Origin: Gammaproteobacteria bacterium
Lineage (GTDB): Bacteria; Pseudomonadota; Gammaproteobacteria; GRL18
Assembly: GCA_027076245.1 (NCBI GenBank)
Contig: JALTKC010000025.1
Location: forward strand, 1 to 8,150
DNA length: 8,150 nt
Direction of reading: 5' to 3'
Part shown: positions 1-6,639 of the stretch, one piece after another
How positions within the stretch are numbered: position 1 is the first letter of the stretch
Layout: each line of letters opens with the position of its first letter
Translations under genes and position numbers: made by a program
Notes under the pieces: generated by a model
The model's database searches: none
What the model was told of the DNA's origin: nothing
Seen by the model: only the letters and a program-made list of their open reading frames with translations

Positions 1-250
1 ACATAATCTCCCGAAACAGACGGGCCATTTCTTCATTACTTAATGGACCCTGATTGCGTTCCATTACATTACGCAACACCGCAGCTTCCCGTTCTGGACG
101 GTAAAAAAGTACCTCTTCACCCTCCTGTGCTTCTGCCATTTTAACTTCGGCTACTTCCTGAGCACATTGGGCACGCTGATTGAGCAACGTCTGGATCTGT
201 TTATCCAGAGAGTCTATTTCATTACGTAATTGTTTGAGATCCTTACTCAA
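1..250 (-). CDS. pheA: PheA, bifunctional chorismate mutase/prephenate dehydratase (N-terminal part; 3' end outside window)
   Basis: The visible 83 codons form the AroQ-type chorismate mutase domain that begins the cytoplasmic P-protein. This enzyme converts chorismate to prephenate, then to phenylpyruvate in phenylalanine synthesis. Seen: a helical N-terminus with LRNEIDSLDKQI (residues 8-19), R26 and K37 at the positions of the E. coli active-site Arg28 and Lys39, and the block FYRPERE (49-55), followed by MERNQGPLSNEEMARLFREI, which is typical of Pseudomonas-type PheA. The dehydratase and ACT domains lie beyond the left edge and cannot be judged. The start is TTG (250-248): an in-frame TAA stands five codons upstream, no ATG or GTG lies between, and AGGA sits six bases before the TTG. 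It begins 23 bases after the serA stop, so it is probably co-transcribed with serA and serC. Confidence 0.93.
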   Translation of the reverse strand, partial: MSKDLKQLRNEIDSLDKQIQTLLNQRAQCAQEVAEVKMAEAQEGEEVLFYRPEREAAVLRNVMERNQGPLSNEEMARLFREIM

Positions 251-256
251 GATATA

Positions 257-260
257 TCCT
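257..260 (-). promoter_or_regulatory. Shine-Dalgarno site deciding the TTG start of pheA
   Basis: On the minus strand AGGA is followed by six bases and then TTG at 250-248. An in-frame stop at 265-263 rules out a longer product. The site lies just past the serA stop codon, in the short serA-pheA gap, which fits translation of pheA from a polycistronic message. Confidence 0.7.
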
Positions 261-273
261 GCTTATATAGGGC

Positions 274-1440
274 CTATAAAACTCTGACAGCCAGTACACC
301 GTCAATGTCACGTAGTTTTTCCACCACATCGTCACTGACCTCGTTGTTTACATCAACAATGGTATAGGCCAGATCACCTTTGGATTTATTCACCATATCG
401 GCAATATTTAAACCGGCATCAGCCAGGGTTGAAGATATCTGCCCCAGCATATTGGGCTGGTTTGAATTGGCAATGGTGATCCGATAACAGCCCTGGGAAC
501 GAGGCATATTCACTTCAGGGAAGTTGACGGAGAGTTTGATATTACCGTTTTCCAGATAATCCTTAACATTTTGTGAAACAATAATGGCACAATTGTCTTC
601 TGCATCCTGAGTCGAAGCTCCCAGATGTGGCAGACAGACCACATTCGGTACATCTTTCAGTGCGTTATTGGCAAAGTCATTGACATACCCGTATAAGTGT
701 CCGGATTTTAAGGCCTCAGCCATGGCGTTATCATCAATAATACCGTCACGGGCAAAATTAAGTACCGTTGCCCCTGCTTTTAACTGTTTAATGCGGTCAG
801 CATTAAGCATATTACGGGTCGCATCCACCAGTGGCACATGAAAAGTCAGAAAATCGATTTCCGGCAGCATAGCATCAAAGCTGCTGGCCTGCTGAACACT
901 GGATGACAGCATCCAGGCTCCTTCAACGGTCAAACCCGGGTCAAAACCTATCACCTTCATGCCCAGATCTTCAGCCACTTTGGCTACCGCACGGCCAATA
1001 GCCCCCAGACCTACCACACCCAGAGTTTTACCGGGTAATTCAAAACCGGCAAAATTCTTTTTACCGGCTTCAGCCTGTTTGGCAATTTCTTCATCACTGC
1101 CTTCCAGATTCTTGGCAAACTCCCAGGCAGGACCAATATGACGGGCCGACATTAACATGCCGGCCACAACCAGCTCTTTTACGGCATTGGCATTAGCCCC
1201 TGGCGCATTAAACACCGGGATACCTTTTGCACTCATCTTGTCAATTGGAATATTATTGACTCCAGTTCCGGCGCGGCCTACTGCTTTAAGGCTATCGGGA
1301 ATATCCATATCATGCATTTTAAAAGAACGCAGCAAAATCGCATCGGGGTTCTGAATTTCAGAGGCAATTTCATAGTTATCTCTGGGGAATTTTTCAAGAC
1401 CGGCCACAGAGATATTATTCAGTGTTAAAATTTTATTCAT
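274..1440 (-). CDS. serA: D-3-phosphoglycerate dehydrogenase, short ACT-domain form
   Basis: This 388-residue cytoplasmic enzyme oxidises 3-phosphoglycerate to 3-phosphohydroxypyruvate with NAD, the first step of serine synthesis. Seen: N-terminal substrate-domain block VGRAGTGVNN (54-63); Rossmann motif GLGAIG (144-149); catalytic Arg in NFARDG (R231); catalytic His in PHLGAST (H272); a C-terminal ACT domain from about 318. Aligned by hand with E. coli SerA (410 residues), two of the three serine contacts are kept (N327 and N345 for Asn346 and Asn364), while His344 is replaced by N325. This suggests, but does not prove, serine feedback. The segment VNDFANNAL (253-261) carries no Glu where E. 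coli has catalytic Glu269. The start ATG has AAGGGG eight bases upstream and lies 15 bases after the serC stop. A related hydroxyacid dehydrogenase is possible, but the ACT domain and serC next door make SerA the best call. Confidence 0.93.
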   Translation of the reverse strand: MNKILTLNNISVAGLEKFPRDNYEIASEIQNPDAILLRSFKMHDMDIPDSLKAVGRAGTGVNNIPIDKMSAKGIPVFNAPGANANAVKELVVAGMLMSARHIGPAWEFAKNLEGSDEEIAKQAEAGKKNFAGFELPGKTLGVVGLGAIGRAVAKVAEDLGMKVIGFDPGLTVEGAWMLSSSVQQASSFDAMLPEIDFLTFHVPLVDATRNMLNADRIKQLKAGATVLNFARDGIIDDNAMAEALKSGHLYGYVNDFANNALKDVPNVVCLPHLGASTQDAEDNCAIIVSQNVKDYLENGNIKLSVNFPEVNMPRSQGCYRITIANSNQPNMLGQISSTLADAGLNIADMVNKSKGDLAYTIVDVNNEVSDDVVEKLRDIDGVLAVRVL

Positions 1441-1455
1441 TGTTGCCGCCCCTTA

Positions 1456-2538
1456 TTAACCGTTAGCTTTTGCAAACTCAGCCATAAATTCAACCAGAGT
1501 ATCGACACCGGCTTCAGGCATGGCATTGTATATACTGGCACGCATACCACCGACAGAACGATGTCCCTTCAGAGTGGCCAGACCTTTTGCGGCGGCCTGC
1601 TCTAAAAATACGGCATCCAACTCGGCATCTTTCAGAGTAAAAGGCACATTCATCCAGGAGCGGTAACGTTTTTCAACAGGATTGGCATAAAAATCATTAC
1701 CGTCAATGGCGGCATATAATTTATCTGATTTGGATTTGTTTATTTTGCCCATAGCTTCCAGTCCGCCGTTCTCCAGCAGCCACTCAAAAACAAGCCCAGC
1801 CAGATACCAGCTGTAAGTAGGTGGCGTGTTATACATGGAGTCCGCATCGGCATGAGTTTTATAGTTAAGCATGGTAGGGGTGATGTCTGCCGCATGACCC
1901 AGCAGATCGTCACGAATAATGACCAGAGTCAGACCAGCAGGGCCGACATTTTTCTGGGCACCGGCATAAATCATACCAAATTTTGAAACATCCACAGGAC
2001 GAGACAGTATGGTAGAAGACATATCCGCTACCAATGGCACATTACCCGTATCAGGAATATAGTCAAATTCCACACCGCCAATGGTTTCATTCGGTGTGTA
2101 ATGTACATAGGCGGCATCTGGGTTCAGTTTCCAGTCCGCAAAATCAGGGATAGTGGTAAAGCCGGAATCTTCTGAGCTGGCTGCAACATTTACATCACAA
2201 TAACGCTTCGCTTCAGCAATGGCTTTTTTAGACCACATACCGGTATTGATATAATCGGCTGTTTTTTTATCGCCTAATAAATTCAGTGGAATAGCACCAA
2301 ACTGGGAACTGGCGCCGCCCTGTATAAACAGCACTTTGTAATTATCAGGAATAGCCATTAAAGTTCTTAAATCAGCCTCGGCCTTGCTGGCAATGGACAT
2401 AAACGCCTTACCGCGGTGAGACATTTCCATAACAGACATGCCTTCTCCACGCCAGTCCAGCATTTCTTCACTGGCTTTTTTGATAACAGCCTCGGGTAAC
2501 ATGGCTGGCCCTGCACTGAAATTAAACACTCTTGACAT
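1456..2538 (-). CDS. serC: Phosphoserine aminotransferase
   Basis: This 360-residue class V PLP enzyme makes 3-phosphoserine from 3-phosphohydroxypyruvate and glutamate. In many bacteria it also makes 4-phosphohydroxythreonine for pyridoxal phosphate synthesis. Seen: N-terminal FNFSAGPAMLP (5-15); substrate-binding H41-R42; GGASSQF (74-80); W102; HYTPNETIGG (146-155); D172 in ADMSS; Schiff-base lysine K196 in GAQKN; and R333 in GMRASIYNA. The length matches the family. The open frame extends upstream to a GTG at 2595, but the family N-terminus starts at the ATG at 2538, which has AAGGA six bases before it. The gene ends with tandem stops TAATAA and is 15 bases from serA. Together serC and serA supply the first two steps of serine synthesis. 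It lies 74 bases after gyrA, on the same strand. Confidence 0.97.
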   Translation of the reverse strand: MSRVFNFSAGPAMLPEAVIKKASEEMLDWRGEGMSVMEMSHRGKAFMSIASKAEADLRTLMAIPDNYKVLFIQGGASSQFGAIPLNLLGDKKTADYINTGMWSKKAIAEAKRYCDVNVAASSEDSGFTTIPDFADWKLNPDAAYVHYTPNETIGGVEFDYIPDTGNVPLVADMSSTILSRPVDVSKFGMIYAGAQKNVGPAGLTLVIIRDDLLGHAADITPTMLNYKTHADADSMYNTPPTYSWYLAGLVFEWLLENGGLEAMGKINKSKSDKLYAAIDGNDFYANPVEKRYRSWMNVPFTLKDAELDAVFLEQAAAKGLATLKGHRSVGGMRASIYNAMPEAGVDTLVEFMAEFAKANG

Positions 2539-2570
2539 TGCAATTCCTTGATTAAAATTGAGTTGAAATT

Positions 2571-2604
2571 CAGATTTAGGCGCTTTAAACACCACCTGAA
2601 TCTG
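2571..2604 (-). other. Imperfect hairpin between gyrA and serC
   Basis: Arms 2571-2580 and 2595-2604 are inverted copies. On the transcribed strand CAGATTCAGG pairs with CCTAAATCTG, nine of ten positions, around a 14-base loop. It sits in the gap between the gyrA stop and the serC Shine-Dalgarno. The sequence after it is AT-rich but has no continuous U-run, so it is not a clean intrinsic terminator. Possible roles are partial termination, RNA processing or 3'-end protection of gyrA mRNA, which would let serC be expressed at a different level. Confidence 0.4.
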
Positions 2605-2612
2605 ATGTTGAA

Positions 2613-5222
2613 TTAATTGTTATCTTCGCCCTCTGACTGACCATTTTTCGATGTTTCATTTTGAGCATCATTATTTTCGGTTTCATCGTTTTCGGTTTCA
2701 CATACCCGGGCAATCTGAACCAGTTTTTCATCATTGGTCAGACGTATTAAACGTACACCCTGGGTATTTCTGCCGACGACTGAGACTTCTGAAGAACGAG
2801 TTCTGACGATGGTTCCGCCATCGGTGATCAGCATAATTTCACTGTTTTCATCCAGCAGACAGGCACCGACCATAGAACCATTACGTTCCGAAGTCTTAAT
2901 GGCTACAACGCCCATACCGCCCCGTCCCTTAACAGGATATTCTGAAATTCGGGTGCGTTTACCATAGCCATTTTCTGTGGCAGTCAGCACATAACGGTCT
3001 TCGCATTCTGGCGGTACCACAATCAGGGAAATCACTTTCTGTCCTTCAGGGAGTTTAATTCCCCGGACCCCTGTTGCCACACGCCCCATGGAGCGGACCA
3101 GTGATTCATTAAAGCGAATGGCCTTGCCTTCAGTGGAAAACAGCATAATGTCCTGCTGACCGTCAGTGAGCTGGACATCAATTAACCTGTCACCTTCACG
3201 CAGTTCAATGGCACGAATACCATTACTTCTGGGACGCGAATAATCCAGCAGCGGAGTTTTCTTAACTGTGCCGTTAGCCGTCGCCTGTAAAATAAACTGC
3301 CCATCGACAAATTCCTTAATAGGCAGGATGGCATTGACTTTTTCATCCGGATCCAGCGGCAGGATATTAATAATGGGGCGACCTCGGGAACCGCGGCTGG
3401 CCAGCGGCAGTTCATAGACTTTTTTCCAGTACACCTGACCGGCATTGGTAAAACACAGGATGGTGTCATGACTGGAGGCGACAAACAGTTTATCAATAAA
3501 GTCTTCATCTTTCATGGAGGTGGCAGACTTGCCCCGGCCACCACGACGCTGAGCCGTATAATCAGCCAGTGGTTGGGTTTTCACATAGCCTTCATGAGAC
3601 AGTGTCACCACCCGGTCTTCTTCTACAATCATATCCTCATAGGACAGATCGTCTTCAGACTCACGGATTTCAGTACGGCGTTCATCACCGTACTGAGCAA
3701 TCATGGCTTCAAGTTCTTCCCGGATAACGCCCATAAGAACCGACTGACTGCCCAGAATTTCCAGATACCATTTGATTTTTTCAATGATTTCCTTGTATTC
3801 AGCCACAATTTTTTCAATTTCAAGACCGGTCAGACGGTGCAGACGCAAATCAAGAATAGCCTGTGCCTGCACAGGCGACAGGTGATAACCGTCTTCGGCC
3901 AGACCGAACTGAGCTTCCAGACCGTCGGGACGGGACTGTTCACCGCCGCCGGACAATAGCTCTTTAACCAGACCGGGTTCCCAGGCCGTGGAAATAAGTT
4001 TAGCCTTGGCTTCCTGCGGATTGGCGGATTCCTTAATCAGTTTTATCAAAGGATCAATATTGGCCAAGGCAACGGCCTGCCCTTCCAGTATATGCGCCCG
4101 TTCCCGGGCCTTGCGTAATTCATACACCGTGCGGCGGTTGACCACTTCACGACGATGGCGGATAAACTGTTCAATCAGCTCTTTTAAGTTAAACAGTTTT
4201 GGCTGGCCGTCAACCAGAGCCACCATATTAATGCCGAATACATTTTGCATGGCCGTATGCTTAAACAGATTATTAAGCAGAACATCAGCCGGTTCACCGC
4301 GTTTGGTCTCAATCACCATGCGCATGCCATCTTTATCCGACTCATCACGAAGTTCAGCAATACCTTCGATTTTCTTTTCTTTTACCAGCTCGGCAATACG
4401 TTCCAGCAGACGTGCCTTATTCACCTGATAAGGTAATTCGGTTACCACGATTCGTTCACGGTTATTACCCATATCTTCAATTTCTGTCCGGGCACGTACA
4501 CGGATCCGACCACGCCCAGTATGATAGGCTTCATGTATGCCGCGTGAACCGTTAATAATTCCCGCAGTTGGGAAATCCGGCCCCGGGATCAGTTTGATCA
4601 GTTCAGCAATGGTAATATCAGGATTATCAATATAAGCCAGACAGCCGTTAATAACTTCGGTCAGGTTATGCGGAGGAATATTAGTCGCCATACCCACGGC
4701 AATACCGGATGAGCCGTTAATCAGCAAATTGGGTATTTTAGTGGGTAAGACGGTGGGTTCGTGTTCGGATTCGTCGTAGTTGGGGCTGAAATCGACGGTT
4801 TCCTTATCAATATCTGCCAGCAGTTCATGTGCAATTTTAGCCATGCGGACTTCGGTATAACGCATGGCGGCCGGTGAATCACCATCCACGGAACCAAAGT
4901 TGCCCTGCCCGTCCACCAGCATATACCGCAGGGAAAAGTCCTGGGCCATTCGTACGATGGTATCGTAAACCGCAGTATCACCATGTGGGTGATATTTACC
5001 CAGTACGTCACCGACAATACGGGCTGACTTTTTATAGGGTTTATTCCAGTCCATGCCGGTTTCATGCATGGCATAAATGACCCGGCGGTGAACGGGCTTG
5101 AGTCCATCCCGGACATCAGGGAGTGCACGCCCTACAATTACACTCATGGCATAATCCATATAGGACTGCTTCATCTCCTCCTCAATATTTATATGGAGGA
5201 GTTCTTTTGCAAAATCTGACAT
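2613..5222 (-). CDS. gyrA: DNA gyrase subunit A
   Basis: This 869-residue breakage-reunion subunit of the A2B2 type II topoisomerase supercoils DNA negatively with GyrB. Seen in order: N-terminus MSDFAKELLHINIEEEMKQS, aligning residue for residue with E. coli; VGRALPDVRDGLKPVHRR (30-47) of the winged-helix domain; quinolone-pocket residues T83 and D87 in HGDTAVYD; active-site R121-Y122 in AAMRYTEVR; tower and coiled-coil region to about 520; GyrA-box QRRGGRGK (558-565) opening the six-bladed C-terminal DNA-wrapping domain; and an acidic, Asn-rich tail (840-869). E. coli GyrA has 875 residues, so it is full length. T83 is also the wild-type residue in Pseudomonas aeruginosa and is not by itself evidence of resistance. 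The start is fixed by homology; the nearest SD-like GGAA is 13 bases away, so the ribosome site is weak. Confidence 0.99.
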   Translation of the reverse strand: MSDFAKELLHINIEEEMKQSYMDYAMSVIVGRALPDVRDGLKPVHRRVIYAMHETGMDWNKPYKKSARIVGDVLGKYHPHGDTAVYDTIVRMAQDFSLRYMLVDGQGNFGSVDGDSPAAMRYTEVRMAKIAHELLADIDKETVDFSPNYDESEHEPTVLPTKIPNLLINGSSGIAVGMATNIPPHNLTEVINGCLAYIDNPDITIAELIKLIPGPDFPTAGIINGSRGIHEAYHTGRGRIRVRARTEIEDMGNNRERIVVTELPYQVNKARLLERIAELVKEKKIEGIAELRDESDKDGMRMVIETKRGEPADVLLNNLFKHTAMQNVFGINMVALVDGQPKLFNLKELIEQFIRHRREVVNRRTVYELRKARERAHILEGQAVALANIDPLIKLIKESANPQEAKAKLISTAWEPGLVKELLSGGGEQSRPDGLEAQFGLAEDGYHLSPVQAQAILDLRLHRLTGLEIEKIVAEYKEIIEKIKWYLEILGSQSVLMGVIREELEAMIAQYGDERRTEIRESEDDLSYEDMIVEEDRVVTLSHEGYVKTQPLADYTAQRRGGRGKSATSMKDEDFIDKLFVASSHDTILCFTNAGQVYWKKVYELPLASRGSRGRPIINILPLDPDEKVNAILPIKEFVDGQFILQATANGTVKKTPLLDYSRPRSNGIRAIELREGDRLIDVQLTDGQQDIMLFSTEGKAIRFNESLVRSMGRVATGVRGIKLPEGQKVISLIVVPPECEDRYVLTATENGYGKRTRISEYPVKGRGGMGVVAIKTSERNGSMVGACLLDENSEIMLITDGGTIVRTRSSEVSVVGRNTQGVRLIRLTNDEKLVQIARVCETENDETENNDAQNETSKNGQSEGEDNN
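5175..5201 (-). other. Perfect 7-bp inverted repeat inside the 5' end of gyrA, covering an internal SD-like sequence
   Basis: In the gyrA mRNA, CTCCTCC (5201-5195) is followed by 13 bases and GGAGGAG (5181-5175), an exact inverted match. The second arm directly precedes the ATG of Met17 (5174-5172). These bases encode LLHINIEEE and so are constrained by the protein, but the codon choices GAG-GAG-GAG and CTC-CTC make the match perfect. The hairpin would hide a strong SD-like sequence just inside the gene. Confidence 0.45.
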
Positions 5223-5390
5223 TTAGTGGTTATATTTCCGTTTTTTATCTTTATTAAGGCAAAAAATACAGCATTAAGACGATGGCAGTTATTGTGCCTG
5301 TTAATGCCTAACGCTTGCAGAACAGACACAAAACTAATATAAAACCAGCACTAAGCAAGCAGCCTGTTCTGATGTTCTGAAAACCGAATT

Positions 5391-5419
5391 ATTCTAACAC
5401 AAAACCACCCTAATGTGCC
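5391..5419 (-). promoter_or_regulatory. Candidate sigma-70 promoter for gyrA (extended -10)
   Basis: The minus strand carries TGTTAGAAT (5399-5391), an extended -10 with five of six matches to TATAAT. Seventeen bases upstream is GGCACA (5419-5414), a poor -35 with three matches. Transcription would start near 5384, giving a leader of about 160 bases before gyrA. The position between the end of mtnA and gyrA is sensible. A TATATT at 5341-5336 is a weaker alternative because nothing like a -35 sits at the right distance. Called by eye. Confidence 0.35.
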
Positions 5420-5431
5420 CGAATTCCGGAG

Positions 5432-5450
5432 TAAAAAAAGCGTTTTTTTA
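5432..5450 (-). terminator. Weak candidate terminator after mtnA (all-AT hairpin)
   Basis: Eight-base arms TAAAAAAA (5432-5439) and TTTTTTTA (5443-5450) flank GCG. In the minus-strand transcript this gives an A-run pairing with a U-run five bases after the mtnA stop. The U-tract fits a terminator, but the stem has no GC pairs, so it would be inefficient alone. An overlapping five-base inverted repeat (GCATT 5451-5455, AATGC 5459-5463) spans the mtnA stop codon. Partial read-through from mtnA into gyrA is plausible. Confidence 0.35.
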
Positions 5451-5454
5451 GCAT

Positions 5455-6525
5455 TTATAATGCATTTGTCATTAAAGCCTTCATTTTCTCAAGATCGGGC
5501 TTTAACACCACCCCTTTTTCAGTCACGATCGCATCCACCAGTTCTGCCGGAGTTACGTCAAAAGCCGGGTTTCTGGCCAGTGCTCCGGAGGCGGCTACCG
5601 GCTGTCCGGAACAGCCCAGAACTTCAGTATCAGAGCGTTCCTCAATGGGGATTTGCTCGCCGCTGCTGATATTCATATCAATGGTTGTGGTGGGTGCTGC
5701 CACCATAAATTTAATCCCATGATGCCGTGCCATTACAGCCAAAGCATAAGTCCCGATTTTATTGGCCACATCCCCATTCGCAGCAATACGGTCCGAACCG
5801 ACAATGATCCAGCGGATGGGCTGTTCAGTGGTTTGAGAGGTTTTTATCATATGTGCCGCCGCTCCTTCCACCAGCAGCGATACCGGTATATTTTCCTGTA
5901 CCATTTCCCAGGCGGTTAAACGGGCACCCTGCAGCCAGGGACGGGTTTCATCAGCATAAACATGGTTGATTTTACCCTGGGCAAAAGCACTGCGTATAAC
6001 CCCCAGGGCAGTTCCATAGCCCCCGGTCGCCAGAGCACCGGCATTACAATGGGTTAGAACCGCACAGGGCTCCCCAATTAAATCGGCACCTGACTGCCCC
6101 ATTTTTACATTGGCTGCAATATCATCTTCATGTACCTGTCTGGCAATACTCAGCAAGGTTGCAACCGGATCATCACTGTTTAAACCTTTAATGACTTCCC
6201 GCATCATATCAATGGCCCAGAACAGGTTTACAGCGGTCGGTCTGGATTGCGCCAGGATATCCAGATCATCCTCAATGGTGATTTTCCAGTTGTCCGGCTG
6301 CTCTTTCAGACGCTCACGGGCAGCAATCACAATACCATAGGCTGCAGTAATACCTATGGCCGGTGCGCCTCTGACAACCATATCTGTAATGGCCTGTGCA
6401 ACAGCCTTAACATTATCCAGAGCAATATAGGTTTCCTCCTGCGGCAGCAGGCGCTGATCCAGAAGAAACAGTTTGTCTTCTTTCCAGATAATGGGTTTTA
6501 TCGAGTCATGGGCTTTTAGAGACAT
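5455..6525 (-). CDS. mtnA: S-methyl-5-thioribose-1-phosphate isomerase
   Basis: This 356-residue cytoplasmic enzyme of the eIF2B-alpha-like isomerase family converts methylthioribose-1-phosphate to methylthioribulose-1-phosphate in methionine salvage. Seen: N-terminal IKPIIWKEDKLFLLDQRLLP (9-28); VRGAPAIGITAAYG (51-64); catalytic Cys160 in THCNAGALATGGYGTA; catalytic Asp245 in VGSDRIAANGDVANKIGT; and the C-terminal FDVTPAELVDAIVTEKGV (322-339). The family usually has D-[NS]-x-A-A near residue 220, as I recall it; here it reads EGAAA. The open frame reaches upstream to 6594, but the family start is the ATG at 6525, with GAAGG eight bases before it. The gene diverges from mtaD, whose product acts two steps earlier in the same pathway. 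In some bacteria this family also handles 5-deoxyribose-1-phosphate, which the sequence cannot exclude. Confidence 0.96.
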   Translation of the reverse strand: MSLKAHDSIKPIIWKEDKLFLLDQRLLPQEETYIALDNVKAVAQAITDMVVRGAPAIGITAAYGIVIAARERLKEQPDNWKITIEDDLDILAQSRPTAVNLFWAIDMMREVIKGLNSDDPVATLLSIARQVHEDDIAANVKMGQSGADLIGEPCAVLTHCNAGALATGGYGTALGVIRSAFAQGKINHVYADETRPWLQGARLTAWEMVQENIPVSLLVEGAAAHMIKTSQTTEQPIRWIIVGSDRIAANGDVANKIGTYALAVMARHHGIKFMVAAPTTTIDMNISSGEQIPIEERSDTEVLGCSGQPVAASGALARNPAFDVTPAELVDAIVTEKGVVLKPDLEKMKALMTNAL

Positions 6526-6593
6526 GGAAGTTACCTTCATTAATTTATTTATATTAAAAATCGTTTTTATAACAAAATTCAGACACAATATCA

Positions 6594-6599
6594 TATAAT
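6594..6599 (+). promoter_or_regulatory. Candidate -10 element of the mtaD promoter
   Basis: A consensus TATAAT stands 40 bases before the mtaD start. The -35 at 17 bases spacing (6571-6576, AACAAA) is poor and there is no TGn extension, so the promoter would be weak or need an activator. It shares five bases with the opposing mtnA -10 element. Confidence 0.4.
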
Positions 6600-6623
6600 C
6601 AATTCAGATAAAGAAACAGTCAA
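6595..6623 (-). promoter_or_regulatory. Candidate sigma-70 promoter for mtnA
   Basis: Minus strand: -35 TTGACT (6623-6618, five of six), a 17-base spacer, and -10 GATTAT (6600-6595, four of six). Transcription would start near 6588 and give a leader of about 60 bases. Its -10 overlaps the candidate -10 of mtaD on the other strand. Confidence 0.55.
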
Positions 6624-6629
6624 ATTTTT

Positions 6630-6634
6630 GGAGG
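6630..6634 (+). promoter_or_regulatory. Strong Shine-Dalgarno deciding the GTG start of mtaD
   Basis: GGAGG is followed by five bases (AATTT) and GTG at 6640. A TTG at 6628 opens the same frame but overlaps this site and has no ribosome site of its own. The GTG therefore gives the better start and a product four residues shorter. Confidence 0.8.
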
Positions 6635-6639
6635 AATTT

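Noticed and set aside
266..278. Short palindrome TATAGG-G-CCTATA across the serA stop
   Set aside because: With a one-base centre it cannot form a useful RNA hairpin beyond four AU pairs, and there is no U-tract. It is probably chance.
2539..2595. A 19-residue N-terminal extension of SerC from GTG at 2595
   Set aside because: The extension matches nothing in the family and the GTG lacks a spaced ribosome site. The ATG at 2538 has AAGGA six bases upstream and gives the standard N-terminus.
3468..3959. A 163-codon open frame on the plus strand opposite gyrA, and several shorter ones across 3988-5080
   Set aside because: They lie wholly antisense to an intact, highly conserved gyrA, have low-complexity unrecognisable products and no supporting ribosome site. 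They follow from the codon pattern of gyrA.
4962..4976. Thr at GyrA position 83 as a fluoroquinolone-resistance mutation
   Set aside because: Thr83 is the wild-type residue in Pseudomonas aeruginosa and other gammaproteobacteria, and Asp87 is intact.
5358..5382. Short direct repeat (CAGAACAT / CAGAACAG on the minus strand) in the gyrA leader
   Set aside because: Only two imperfect copies; too little to argue for an operator.
6526..6594. A 23-residue N-terminal extension of MtnA
   Set aside because: It would overlap the promoter region, is not seen in the family, and the ATG at 6525 has a good ribosome site.
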